A stretch of 64,000 nucleotides of DNA, taken from positions 6,448,001 to 6,512,000 of the forward strand of contig CM065310.1 of the NCBI GenBank assembly GCA_033032175.1. The letters are read 5' to 3'. Shown one piece after another: positions 47,241-58,126 of this stretch (its first letter is position 1; the number at the start of each line of letters is the position of its first letter). A program made the position numbers and the translations under genes. The DNA is from Saturnia japonica. Its lineage: Eukaryota > Arthropoda > Insecta > Lepidoptera > Saturniidae. A model generated the notes under the pieces. That model had not been told where the DNA came from. It did no database searches and worked only from the letters and a program-made list of their open reading frames with translations.

Positions 47241-49653
47241 AAAATGTTAACCCTCGGATTGGGTCTGTGAATATAGTATTGTAGTAGTAGTGACGCGAAT
47301 GAGCCGTGTAACTCATAAACTTGGACTCGGGAGAACACAGCATAATATTCTTTTAGATTTTATAGCCTTTTTATTGAGGAAGGGTATTAGCTATTTAACT
47401 TCACGCTAAGACTTTAATGAGCGGAGCAGTAACCATGAAAGTCAAGCAATCTGGAAAGCTGTAGACAAGTAGGGGAAATGAGAACGAGTATTATTTTATT
47501 ATTATTTTAAGTTAAAAGACTACACGGCTACGTTGGCGGCGCGGCGCGATGTTTGTCGGATAAAATTAACACTGGTGAAACCGTGGGGTTCAACTAGTAA
47601 ATAGAATATTTTTCAAATTATCCTTATTATATTTAAATATAAATATAACAAGACCTTGCTACGACTTCCTCGTTAATACCGTCTAGCGAGTTCTTGTGGC
47701 AATTTAAAATACGTGTTTCTAGATATTATTTTATTATTACAACACAACTTAAAAAAGAAATACAATAATAATAAGTAACGTACCGTGAAGGAGTAAACAG
47801 GTCCCAGTCTCCTCAGTGCAATTGCTACAGTGTATCAGCGCTTGTATTCTGACTGGGCCATCACGGACACCAATAAAAATAAACAAATAGAAAAAAATAA
47901 TACAATGCATACTAACAATAAAAAAAAATATACAAGGAGTAAGTAAAGACTGTGTTACAGAGAGTGAGGAAACTATGTTCACACTTTTAAGATCACCCTA
48001 AGCTATAAATCTGGTCCTGTAATAAAAGTATGTTGTGTTGCTGTAAAAGTTTGGACTGTTTTTAAAGAACGAAGTGGCGGAGGTAAAACATTCCAGCATC
48101 GTGACGCCGTAAACTTAAATGAACCTCCGAAATCCAAGCATAAAGCTACTGGCTCTTCTTGAGAATCTATGTTAAGACTCTGCCCAAATCAACTTCATGT
48201 ATAGATAATTCGGGTTTTACTTGTTAACTATTCCGAACACAAGTACTTAAAGATGCAGCAGCCTCATAGGCGCCTTAATTTTTAACAACTTATAAGCGTT
48301 TAAATAGGGTGAAAAATTATATGTGCACATGTCGAAACATTCTAAAGAGAAACGTGCACAAGCACACATGCTACGAAACTAAGGGGAATTTCTGCAATAA
48401 GTCATAATAATGAGGCATTTTACGAATTTTAGTGTAGATGGTAATTTTTATCTTAGTTTATTGTGTATGTTAAGATTTATAGAACCAAAAATACTTATAC
48501 TTACACTTTTCTTCAAGTATTTTATTGAAACCCGTTTTTAAATTCACAACTCCACTATCTATATAAATAAAAATAGACTGTTCGTCAGTAAGCACATCAC
48601 TTGAGAACGGTTGGACCGATTTTGCTAACTTTTGTTTGAAAATGTTCGCAATAGAAAAAAAGTATCGGGAAAATTTTAAAATTTGGGAAAAACTGAGTGT
48701 ACTTTTTTCTATTGGATTTTTGTATGAACTCAAGATCTTAACTCATGATTCAAAGGATGGATATGCGATTTTTTTTTTGTTTTGTTTATGGTAATGGAAA
48801 ATTTATGAGGGAAAAAATGGTATAGGTGGCGCTGTGGTCGAGTAATTGAAGGGTAACCGGCCCGGGAATGGGCCAATTAAACACATTGTAATGCTTTATA
48901 AATTCAGCCTATATCGTATTGATAAAAAAATTGTATTATATTATTATTTTGTAACAGAAAAAGTGACATAAATAAGTATCTTTTTAAATTTCGGTATTGT
49001 GCTTGTAAAATATGTCAATATAAATTCGTTTTGAAATGTAGAATTCGAATATTGCTATATGTGAGTAGATAAAGTTATTTACTCGACTGTAACATAGATG
49101 ATTGCTGAATTTAATAACTTTACACCGTAGTAGTTTTGTAAAAGCACATTTTTAGATTAAGAATATGTTAATAGTTCCACCTGCCGTGTGTCTAGATTGG
49201 CAAAATTCCAATTTTTTTTTTTTTTTTTACATAGGTATACAAATTTTAATCAAAATCAGTTGAGCTTTTTTACAGTTTCTAAAAGTATTAGTAACAATTC
49301 TTATATCTTATTAATTATGGAATGACAATTGGTTACAGTGTAAAAAATGTCCAAAAATCTTTCAAATCTGTTTTGAGATAAATCTAGACATACAAACTTA
49401 TAGAACAGGATGCCTATCACAAAAATCGGAAATAATTGCATGTACAGACAGAGTTACAAATTTACTCATAATTTTTATTATAAAGTTTTCATTAGACATA
49501 TTTTTGATAACATTCTTTTAGATGATAACAAAACTTTAAATATTTTTCAAATTATCATAAATTCTGTAAAGTGCCTCATAGTCCATCCTTTTTGTGTAAA
49601 TTCTTTATGCAAAACGTTCGTAGTTGTTGTAAATAATTGAAATGTAAGTAATT

Positions 49654-50164
49654 ATTGTATATAAGTAATTAATTTATCACTTAAGGTTTATATGGATGTT
49701 AAATGATGGTTCACTTAAAATAAAACCATTTTCAGTAATTGTGAAAAAATTTAATCAACTAATTTTTTTACGACTTACATAAACAATTTGAATAAGAATT
49801 TATAAATCATATAGGTACTTAAAATATCTTTCAAATATAGCATTTTATGGTTATGCATTTATAAGTGTTTATATTAACGTTTTCTAAACACAATTTTGTT
49901 CCCTTTGATGTGTCGTAAATAACTTTTGAATATTTTGAACATTCCTGTAAAATTAAGAGGATTCATTAATTGCTAATTTAAAATAAAATATTTCTTTGTT
50001 GCTAACTAATATTTTTCAGGAACAATAAAATATTTTTTTTAATAGTAGCACTGCAAATTGTCGGTACAGGCCCTGGTAGAAAGCACAGTACAATCCTAAC
50101 ACAACGGCAACTACCTAGAGATCGCAATCCATCGACGGTGGCCACTGTCATACCGTCCAGAATT
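49654..50164. other. A+T-rich stretch, no gene seen
   Basis: Nothing recognisable. Confidence 0.5.
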
Positions 50165-50262
50165 AATTTACCTGGATATGAATAGGCTGATCCCTAAACG
50201 CGACACGCAAAAGCAAGTCATTATGACGGACTTTTCACCACATGCATGGTGGTCGCGACCCA
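50165..50262 (-). repeat. Satellite module, single unit
   Basis: GATATGAATAGGCTGATCCC ... GCATGGTGGTCGCGACC (50244-50260). Same orientation as the pair at 11401-11640. Confidence 0.6.
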
Positions 50263-50399
50263 GTCTGTCTGTACAGCCCTACTTCTCCGCTATCGCCACT
50301 TCCTCGTTCGTTGCTCATTAGGGTGCACCACGTGCAGGTGAGGTTGGCTTGGGCGTCTCAGTGCTGAAGATGTAATACGACATACCTTACACCCCTTAT

Positions 50400-50790
50400 T
50401 TTCATTGAACAAATTCTTGCTTACGAGATGTTTTTGAAATATTTAAAAATGGACAATGGACCGCTAAGATCTTATGATTCTTTAATTCTAAGTGGGTATA
50501 CCAAGTCATCTACTGATTTCTGCCATGGGTCTTTCGCCGTAACAGCACCACCACTGTGGAATTTGCTTCCTATCAACATCCAACTAGCCAACTCTAGGGA
50601 TTCCTTCAAGTATTCGCTACGTAGGTTTTATTTGAAGCAATTGACTATTGGCTAGATTTTTCTTTTTTTTTTACTAAATATTATGCACACCTTTCTCTTG
50701 CTCCCCTGGAACACTGGTAGATAATGCTTTTTAGCATTAAGTCCTCCAATTGTATTTCTTGTGCAGTAAAGAATATAAGCATATCCGTGA
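50400..50790 (+). pseudogene. CR1/L2-like LINE 3' remnant
   Basis: A 75-residue open piece (50428-50655) carries SFAVTAPPLWNLLPINIQ and ends SFKYSLRRFYL. This matches the end of CR1/L2-group reverse transcriptase proteins, where (F/V)xxAPxLWNxLP is typical. After the stop comes the untranslated block CTGGTAGATAATGCTTTTTA, also seen inverted at 19780-19820. Only the last part of ORF2 remains, so this is a dead 5'-truncated copy. Confidence 0.7.
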
Positions 50791-50799
50791 CCCCTGTTA

Positions 50800-51110
50800 T
50801 CAATTATTAGCAGTACATCACGGTGTTACCCGTGTTAAATTTATTCAACCAACTCTGGACCGTGTCGCGCTCCCTACGTACCCGTGTGGCTTATATTTGT
50901 TGATACTTCCCGTAGGTACTTGCCTACTGCTTTCCAGATTGCATGACGTTCACGGCTACTACTCCGCTCCTTACGATTGTAGTGTGAAGTTATATCACCT
51001 ATAATAACCTTACTAGATAAATATGCTATAAAACTCAGAAATAACTTTTCAGATCGGACTGTTTCAGAGATTAGCGCGTTCAAACAACTAAAGAAAAAAA
51101 ATCTCGTATT
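50800..51110 (+). repeat. Helitron-type repeat remnant
   Basis: The series ACTTCCCGTAGGTACTTGCC, ATTGTAGTGTGAAGTTATAT, CAGATCGGACTGTTTCAGAG, ATTAGCGCGTTCAAACAA is a widespread lepidopteran Helitron-related motif order. Partial relatives are at 18935-19030 and 21915-22030. Confidence 0.5.
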
Positions 51111-51184
51111 AAAAAGTACGTAATTAAGTGACCGAAACCGCAATATAGAATCTTAGTTAATATCATCGTAATAAATATACTTAC

Positions 51185-51367
51185 AGCATTTTTCATACGG
51201 TATACATATTCCCGAATCATTTCTAAGGTAGTCTCTAATACACTCACATCCTGGTATAAAGCAACTAGAATGGATAGATGGACAAGGCGGTGGGTTCTTC
51301 AAATCTTGGCAAGTCTTGTAACATACTTCTAATGTACATTTGTAATAGCTTTCATTCACTGGACAAT
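51185..51367 (-). CDS. TIL-domain protease inhibitor, domain exon
   Basis: A 183-base exon encoding one trypsin-inhibitor-like (TIL) domain of about 60 residues with all ten cysteines. Landmarks are DCPVNESYYKC, VCYKTC, CFIPGCECIRDYL and GICIPYEKC. Such domains are small, disulfide-rich and usually inhibit serine proteases outside the cell. The putative reactive loop, between Cys5 and Cys6, is PSIHSS, three residues longer than in the classic bee inhibitor. The acceptor AG lies at 51368-51369 and a consensus donor GTAAGT at 51184-51179; both splice phases are 1, as in shuffled TIL exons. The phase-1 G from exon 60341-60434 plus AT completes GAT (Asp) before Cys1. If the donor were not used, the frame would end nine codons on (stop at 51153-51155). 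Following exons must lie below 51179 or outside the window; I found none. Confidence 0.85.
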
Positions 51368-52340
51368 CTGTAATCGTACGAAGAATATTTGCCTAAAATT
51401 ACTTCATATACTAAAACAATTTTTGTCTGATCGATCAACGTAGAGTTTATATACGCTACCAATTGAACTATCATTGATTCACATAAATCATTGCTTAGTT
51501 AAATAGATTAGCCTTGAATATATTTTAATTAGCATCAATAGATTACGTTCCTAATGATTTTTCTCAAATATTTTATTTGCTATAAGTTCAAATCAATTTA
51601 AACATAAATCATTACATTATTTACATTTCTATTTCAATGTAGTTTTAAGAACGTTTGTTTATGAATACATTATTTTAAGAACAAAAGGCTTTAGAAAACT
51701 GCTAGGAGGCCGGACACGACAATTGAGGTCACGAGCTTGAGGCTTGTGTACTTTTTTGATCAACTGACCTATTACTAAACTACAGTGTCCTAAATTTATT
51801 AAATTTATACAATCGTCCATGTTCGTATCACGTAAATAACTTTATCTGCTCTCATATCGTAAAATTCGAATTATAAACTTCAAAACGAGTTTATATTGCC
51901 ATACTTCTTAAACATAATACTGAAATTTACAAGGTAAATTAAAAATTTATTAAACATCCTGTACAAATAATCTATTTATTGAGGCCATTTCAATGAGCTC
52001 AAATATTATATCTCTGCTGTAAGTTGGTGAGAAGTTAGGTATTCTATAAATTCCAGGTGACACTGCAGCATCAGGTTAAGGTTTATGTAATGCCACTGAA
52101 GTAACAGAATACCAAACCTCGATTCAATCAGACCTGTTGAAGATGCTCACATATATTTTCAACTAGAAAATAGCTGATAACTTTCAAACGGCTGAACAGA
52201 TTTTGATAAAATATGTCAAAGAACCACTGCTAGAAAACATGCTTTCAAATAAAATAAACTGCATCCAAATCGGTTTACCCGTTTAAGAGCTAGGGAACCA
52301 CAGTCAAAAGATTGCTATTTTAGTTTTACAGGGAAATACT
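51368..52340 (-). other. TIL gene intron, distal part
   Basis: About 52140-52310 holds a dispersed repeat (CTGATAACTTTCAAACGGCT to GGTTTACCCGTTTAAGAG). The rest is A+T-rich with no exon seen. Confidence 0.5.
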
Positions 52341-52530
52341 ATGGAGTCATGTAAAGAATATATAGCTCTACGATCCAATTCTTGTAAAAATTCCTATTTC
52401 TTTTTAAATTATATACGTGGCAAATTCACTCAACATAGAGTTGGCATTAATACATATAGAACTCTAGTTAAAACTATAGCCGATTATCTATTATATCCGA
52501 ACTCATACCAGTACACTGGCCATTGCTTTA
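52341..52530 (+). pseudogene. Crypton-like tyrosine recombinase, 5' piece
   Basis: An open piece with FFLNYIRGKFTQHRVGINTY, YRTLVKTIADYLLYPN and finally YTGHCF. The pattern N-Y-x-x-G-K, then an I-A-x-Y-L block, then YTGHCFRR is that of Crypton-type tyrosine recombinases; H is the start of the catalytic HxxR. The piece stops exactly at the TTA target site where another element is inserted, and the rest continues at 58551. No N-terminal part with the first catalytic Arg is present, so this is a 5'-truncated relic. Confidence 0.7.
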
Positions 52531-52913
52531 GGGTTTGTGTAAACGGCTACGAGGACGCGTCGCCGACGCTCCGCCGCACCGCGCCGCCGCGCTATGCTGT
52601 GTACACGTACCACCGCTGGTTGATTTGCCATATCACTGTAAATTTTTAGTAATACATTGCTAGCCATTAATATCATACGTGTAGGCATAAGGAATATGAT
52701 AAATTTAACTTTAAAAAAGGAGGTAGTGTTTTCATACTACATGTAAAGAAATGGCTAAATAAAAGTAAAAAGTCAAATAGACCCTGATGGGTTCATCCTA
52801 TTTTGATCCGAAGAAAACAACATGGAGGATTCCATACACTTTAAAAACTTAAAAATATTAATAATTAAATAAAATAATTATCACTATTATTTTCTTTAAA
52901 AGATGAGTGTAAG

Positions 52914-52946
<33 letters not shown>

Positions 52947-53015
52947 AGGTCGCTTTTTAACATCTCAGGTCATTAGCGACCACGATTAACAATACACATT
53001 ATAAAGTACTGTAGA

Positions 53016-56000
53016 TTAAACTAGTCCATAAACATTTATCATTTTCAAAAAAATTAAGATTTGAGTACATCCATCTTTATTTAAACAGTCTTTTAAATTA
53101 TTAGGAACTTTACACAACCGTTTTTCCTGGTCAAATGCTGAACATTCTACTAATAAATGTAGGACAGTCAGGTCTTCTCCACACTTGCATTTGTTTCTAT
53201 CAGTTTTAGTAATTAGATGAAGATGTGTCATGTTTGTGTGCCCAATACGCAATCTGGTGATAATCACTTGACTTTTCCTACAGGTAAAGGCAGTAGGAGA
53301 TTTTTCAAAAATTGATTTTCTGATATTAAATAACAAAGTTGTATTTTCTGTCTTCCAAGAATGATCCCAAAGGGTTTTAATTTTAAGTTTAAAGTATTTA
53401 TGTAATTCACTAGGAGTTGATTTATTTAAATGCCAATTTTCACTCTCATTAGTTGCATGTCTCGCCTCACTATCTGCCCTTTCGTTACCAATTATTCCTT
53501 GATGACTCGGAATCCATATAATTTCAAATTTGCTATTGTTTTTTAGTATATTTATCATTTTTTGCTTGATTTCTGTGATAAGAGTGTTTGTATTTTTTAC
53601 ATTTTGTAAAGCTGTCAAGCATGATTTTGAATCGGTATATATTATATATTTGTCTCCACTAGATTCATTAGATATAATTTCTAAAGCTTTCAGAATAGCT
53701 ATTGCTTCACAACTGAAAATTGAGTTAAAATCGCCAAGTCTGTATCGGTAACTATTATCACCAGTTACCACTGAACATCCTGATCTTCCATTTATAACTG
53801 ACCCATCCGTGTAGATGGTCTTACAGTCGATATATCTACTATTCACTTCATAAAATAGATTTTTGTATATGCATTGCGGTGTGTCATCTTTGTAGTTTTT
53901 AGCTATTTCAAGATTAATTGGGGGTTCAAAGTTTTCCCATGGACCAGAGGTAAGTAATTTCTTTGGAAATATTTTTGGTATTGTAAGATTCAATTCTTTT
54001 AAGTATTTGGTTGCTCTGATTCGTAAAGGCTGTTTTAAATTTGGTTGAAGTTCATATTCTATGTCTACAGCTGTTGTTTTAGTGTAATTTTGGTACGTTG
54101 GATTTTCAGGTCGAGATAAAATATTTACAGCGTACATAATTACAAGTTCCTTTCTTCTAAATTCTAATGGCATTTTTCCAGCTTCAGCTAAGACGCTCTT
54201 AATTGGACTTGTCTTAAATGCACCAATACTCAGTCGAAGAGCAGTGTTTTGAATACTTTCTAGGGATTTAAGTGAACGTTGTTTTGCAGAATCATAAATT
54301 ACAGAACCGTAATCTATTTTTTGTCTTATTAAGGCACGATATGTATTTATTAAACAATTTCTTTCAGACCCCCATGTTGATGATGATAAAACCTTTATTA
54401 TCTTCAACCTTTTGTAGCATTCTGCCTTGAGATTATTTATATGTGAATTCCATGACATTTTTTTATCAAATATAAGTCCTAAAATTTTCAATTTATTTAC
54501 CTCTTTAATACTATGCCCATTTAATGTTAATTGCACGTTTCTAGTTTTATCTTTCTTATTTGTTAAAATTATGAATTCAGTTTTAGTTTTAGAAAATTTA
54601 AAACCAGATTTCTTGCACCATTCCTGAAGATTATTCAGTGTGTTTTGGATAAGTTTTAATGTAGGTTTTAATGTTTTACCACTACAAGTTATTGTCAGGT
54701 CATCAGCAAACAGAAACCCCTTTACTGGTTTTTCAATATGTGAGAGGACGTCGTTAATAGCCAGTAAAAATAATATTACGCTGAGTACCGAACCTTGAGG
54801 TAAACCGTTTTCCATACAAGCAGGATTAGATATTGTATCCTGGATTCTTACTTTTATAGTTCTTTCTGAAAGGAAGTTTCTAACAAAAGCTAGGGAATTT
54901 CCATTAATTTCAATATCTTGTAATATTTTAAGAACTCTGTGTTTCCAAACCATTTCATAAGCTTTTTCAATATCTAATGCTACGATTACTGTATAATTAT
55001 TATTTGCAAAACTGTCAAGTACTTCACTTTCAATACTCATTAAATGGTCGGTTGTTGATCTAAATTGACGAAATCCATACTGAAATGGTGACAATTGTTT
55101 ATTTGTTTCTATGTACCATCTGATTCTTCTAGATATTATTTTTTCAAGTATTTTACACATATTACATGTAAGAGATATGGGTCTATAACTGGTTTTTAAA
55201 CTGGATATTTTTCCTGGTTTTAATATCGGAACTACTAAAGCTTCTTTCCAACTATCAGGAAATACTTGTTCTTTATATATATAGTTATATATTTGAAGTA
55301 AATACTCTAGTGCCCTGAATGGTAAATGCTTAATTATAATATTTGATATATTGTCTAGCCCTGGACTAGAATTACCGATTTCAGAGCATATTAATAACAA
55401 TTCATGCATAGATATTTCTTTGTTGATAGGACTGTAATTATTATATACATCAAAATATGTATCCAACTCCTGGCTAGTTTTGTATTCAACGAACTGTTCA
55501 TCATAATTACGGGAACTAGAATTAGTTGCGAAATTTTCAGCTAATAAGTTTGAAGTGTTCATAGGGTTAGATGTATATGTTCCGTCGGTCTTTTCGAGTA
55601 CAATATTGTTGAATTTAATGTTGCGGTGGTTCAGTTTTTGTATCTTTTTCCACATATCCCCTATGAGGGTTTTGTTATTAATTGATGAGACCCAATTTTC
55701 CCAATATTTCTTTCTATTTTCTTTAATTAGTCTTCTATAATACGCTCTCTTTTTCTTATATTCGATTTTATACATCGAATTCGGATCATGTCTGGCATAT
55801 CGCTTAAAAAGTTTAGGGGCCTTTTTGGTTTCTCTAATTGCGTTTTTACACTCATCATTCCACCATGGCAAACAATTTTTCCTTAAGGTACCGGATGTTT
55901 TAGGTATTGATTTGTCAGCTGCCTTAAGGATGGCTTCAGTAAACTTTTTGACTATATCATTGACACAGTCTTCAAAAATTTGATTTGAAGGTGTTAATTC

Positions 56001-56753
56001 AGAGATACATAATTCAACTTCTTCACGAAACATGGCCCAATTTGCTTTATCGAACTTCCATTTCTTTGGTAATCTAACATTGTTTGATAAATGATCATCA
56101 ATAAATTGAGATCTAATTGAAATTGGGTAATGGTCACTGTCATACAAATCTTCTAGAGCATTCCATTCAAAATATGAAGTTATATCTTGTGAAGCCAAAG
56201 TTAGATCTATATTACTTGTACGACCAGTATTGCTGTCAAAGTGAGTAGGTTGGCCGTTATTTAATAAAAATAAATTATTATGTTCATCAAGCCATTCCGC
56301 TATTATCTTACCTCTGGTATCACATTTGTCGGAACCGCAATAAAAATGGTGGCCGTTAAAATCACCTAATATTATAAAAGGAGTTGAAAGCTGGCAGATG
56401 AGATCATTTAAATCATTTTTGATGAGAGGATTACTATTTGGCAAATAGACGTTACATAGTGTAAGAGTTAAAGGAAATTTAATTTTTATCGCAACTGCTT
56501 CTAAATTGGTATTTAATGTTATTCTTTCTGGGATTGTGTGAGATTTGATAAAAACAGCCACTCCACCACTAGCCCTATTACTTTGCATTCGATTTTTGTA
56601 GAAATGTTCGTATCCTGTTATAGAGGCACAGTTGTTAGAAGTGAAATTTGTTTCTTGTAAACAAATACAAGTTGGACACAAGCGATTTATTAATACTTTC
56701 ATATTTTCGAGTCTTTTGAAATAACCATTTACATTCCATTGTAGTATATCCAT
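53016..56753 (-). CDS. LINE ORF2: endonuclease, reverse transcriptase, RNase H
   Basis: 1245 residues, uninterrupted. The APE-type endonuclease (1-215) shows N7, E34, DFNG (D131, N133), NIDLT (D183) and SDHYP (D207, H208). The reverse transcriptase (about 490-760) shows YRPISL, D594 and FADD (682-685), with LPQGSVLS between them. The RNase H (about 975-1100) shows YTDGS (D983), CEAIAILKAL (E1016), YTDSKS (D1041), SHQG (H1084) and ERADSEA (D1094). A CKCG...H...C motif lies close to the C-terminus. All catalytic positions I checked are present. The enzyme would nick DNA, copy the element RNA at the target and remove the RNA strand. It starts at the first ATG of the frame, 56 bases after ORF1 stops, so reinitiation is a likely route to translation. 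Confidence 0.94.
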   Translation of the reverse strand: MDILQWNVNGYFKRLENMKVLINRLCPTCICLQETNFTSNNCASITGYEHFYKNRMQSNRASGGVAVFIKSHTIPERITLNTNLEAVAIKIKFPLTLTLCNVYLPNSNPLIKNDLNDLICQLSTPFIILGDFNGHHFYCGSDKCDTRGKIIAEWLDEHNNLFLLNNGQPTHFDSNTGRTSNIDLTLASQDITSYFEWNALEDLYDSDHYPISIRSQFIDDHLSNNVRLPKKWKFDKANWAMFREEVELCISELTPSNQIFEDCVNDIVKKFTEAILKAADKSIPKTSGTLRKNCLPWWNDECKNAIRETKKAPKLFKRYARHDPNSMYKIEYKKKRAYYRRLIKENRKKYWENWVSSINNKTLIGDMWKKIQKLNHRNIKFNNIVLEKTDGTYTSNPMNTSNLLAENFATNSSSRNYDEQFVEYKTSQELDTYFDVYNNYSPINKEISMHELLLICSEIGNSSPGLDNISNIIIKHLPFRALEYLLQIYNYIYKEQVFPDSWKEALVVPILKPGKISSLKTSYRPISLTCNMCKILEKIISRRIRWYIETNKQLSPFQYGFRQFRSTTDHLMSIESEVLDSFANNNYTVIVALDIEKAYEMVWKHRVLKILQDIEINGNSLAFVRNFLSERTIKVRIQDTISNPACMENGLPQGSVLSVILFLLAINDVLSHIEKPVKGFLFADDLTITCSGKTLKPTLKLIQNTLNNLQEWCKKSGFKFSKTKTEFIILTNKKDKTRNVQLTLNGHSIKEVNKLKILGLIFDKKMSWNSHINNLKAECYKRLKIIKVLSSSTWGSERNCLINTYRALIRQKIDYGSVIYDSAKQRSLKSLESIQNTALRLSIGAFKTSPIKSVLAEAGKMPLEFRRKELVIMYAVNILSRPENPTYQNYTKTTAVDIEYELQPNLKQPLRIRATKYLKELNLTIPKIFPKKLLTSGPWENFEPPINLEIAKNYKDDTPQCIYKNLFYEVNSRYIDCKTIYTDGSVINGRSGCSVVTGDNSYRYRLGDFNSIFSCEAIAILKALEIISNESSGDKYIIYTDSKSCLTALQNVKNTNTLITEIKQKMINILKNNSKFEIIWIPSHQGIIGNERADSEARHATNESENWHLNKSTPSELHKYFKLKIKTLWDHSWKTENTTLLFNIRKSIFEKSPTAFTCRKSQVIITRLRIGHTNMTHLHLITKTDRNKCKCGEDLTVLHLLVECSAFDQEKRLCKVPNNLKDCLNKDGCTQILIFLKMINVYGLV

Positions 56754-56809
56754 ACTAATTAGGTATAGTTTAACTATAATTAATTTGTAATATAAAGTAT
56801 TAATATGAG

Positions 56810-58126
56810 TTATTGGTTCTTATCAGAATTCATAAATTGGGTAGCAATCAGCATTTCATTTAATTTTCTCGTTAAGCGTGAACATCTATTTTTCAAGCTT
56901 TTGTTCATTTTGCAGTGTAGTTTGTTACACATTTTAATAAGATCTTTTACATTATCTGTATACGAATATACCAACTCATTAATACTTTGTTTTCCTCGAC
57001 AGTTGTCTAATAGACTTATAAACTGATCTAAGTTAATAGGGAACATATTTTCGTTGTTTAATTCAGTCATAATATTTTCTATATTTTTCCAAATTTCTTC
57101 GTCAGTCGTTTCGCTCTTCTTTAGTTTTTTCTTTGCTTTTGTTTTGATTTCTACATCTTCTAGTGAAATATTGCTGCTTGTGTCATCGGTTTCAAGCTCC
57201 ATTCTATCAGAGTCATTTTCTTGTGTATTATGTGTAATAATTTCTACTTTGGAGGAGTCGGTTGTAGTAGTTGAACGATTTCGTTTTTGCCCTTTTAGAT
57301 TAATCTGGGACGGTTGTGGAAATTTCTGTGTTATTGGAATGGGACATACAGGTTCAGAATGGGGTTGAGTAGGTATTAGATCGTCGTTTCTGTTAAATAT
57401 TTCATTTATTTCTTTAGATAATTGATTATCCGTTTCTTGAGGGTAGTCTTGAATATTTGTTATATTTTGTGGACAATTTTTCGCTAAATGACCTAACGTA
57501 TTACAGGTAAAACATTTCAGAGCATCAGTAGATGTATAAATCCAGTAGTTGGTCCCTTCAAACGTTATTTGGAATGATTCTGGGAGACGTGTGTCATCTT
57601 CTGGGCTAATATATAATTGTCTTCTAAAACTTAATATATGGGAAAATCCTGGGTCCTTTACTCCTATTTTCATAAATGTTAGTGGGGACATTACTCTTAT
57701 ATTTAATTCTTCGAATTTTTGTTCTATGACGTAATTGGGTATGACGGGACAAACGTTTGATAAAACAATTCTTTTATTTCTTGTAATCAGCGGTTTAATT
57801 TCCAAACTATTGTTTTTAATAATAATCTTTTTATTTTCTTCTATTAAGTTATCAGCTGTTTTTTTGGAGTCCATATAAATACATATACGTGCATTCGATA
57901 TGCGAGATATGAATCGTATAGATGCCGCGGGTGTTATAAATGACAATGCAATGACATACTCTCTGAGTGTTATTCCGTCAATGGAATCTAGTATAATAGC
58001 TTGATCTTTCTTCGGAAAACAAGTGGATGAAGTCACATTTGCATAACTTGATGCGTTGGGTACTTCTTGACACATTGAGGGTAGTTGTGACATTTGTGGT
58101 TTTTGAGACGTTGAGGTTTGATACAT
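56810..58126 (-). CDS. LINE ORF1 nucleic-acid-binding protein
   Basis: 438 residues. The middle (about 45-200) fits a fold like the RNA-recognition domain of LINE ORF1 proteins, though I see no clear motif there. A CCHC zinc knuckle follows at 205-218 (CFTCNTLGHLAKNC, spacing C-x2-C-x4-H-x4-C). After it comes a Ser/Thr/Asp-rich linker and a Lys-rich end with a possible nuclear signal (KAKKKLKKSE). Such proteins coat the element RNA and form the particle used for retrotransposition. The ATG at 58126 is the first in frame after the 160-base 5' UTR. No stops or frameshifts. Confidence 0.9.
   Translation of the reverse strand: MYQTSTSQKPQMSQLPSMCQEVPNASSYANVTSSTCFPKKDQAIILDSIDGITLREYVIALSFITPAASIRFISRISNARICIYMDSKKTADNLIEENKKIIIKNNSLEIKPLITRNKRIVLSNVCPVIPNYVIEQKFEELNIRVMSPLTFMKIGVKDPGFSHILSFRRQLYISPEDDTRLPESFQITFEGTNYWIYTSTDALKCFTCNTLGHLAKNCPQNITNIQDYPQETDNQLSKEINEIFNRNDDLIPTQPHSEPVCPIPITQKFPQPSQINLKGQKRNRSTTTTDSSKVEIITHNTQENDSDRMELETDDTSSNISLEDVEIKTKAKKKLKKSETTDEEIWKNIENIMTELNNENMFPINLDQFISLLDNCRGKQSINELVYSYTDNVKDLIKMCNKLHCKMNKSLKNRCSRLTRKLNEMLIATQFMNSDKNQ

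Larger units (their letters stand above)
43872..49653 (+). repeat. Large direct repeat, copy 2 (5.8 kb)
   Basis: Partner of 33191-38623, in the same orientation, offset by about 10.7 kb. It retains two segments missing from copy 1 (about 45548-45673 and 46950-47173). The second forms the left arm of a long inverted repeat (46961-47030 with 47171-47240). Helitron ends correspond: TCTATAG at 44403, CTAG at 46659-46662 and 47594-47597, and TCTATAT at 48558. No host gene inside. A 76-codon frame (49410-49640) has an identical twin in copy 1 but no known domain. Confidence 0.9.

Noticed and set aside
52540..52620. G+C-rich segment with convincing codon bias, at first read as a coding exon (also 58455-58545)
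   Set aside because: The two segments are inverted ends of one element flanked by TTA; the bias comes from G+C-rich terminal sequence.
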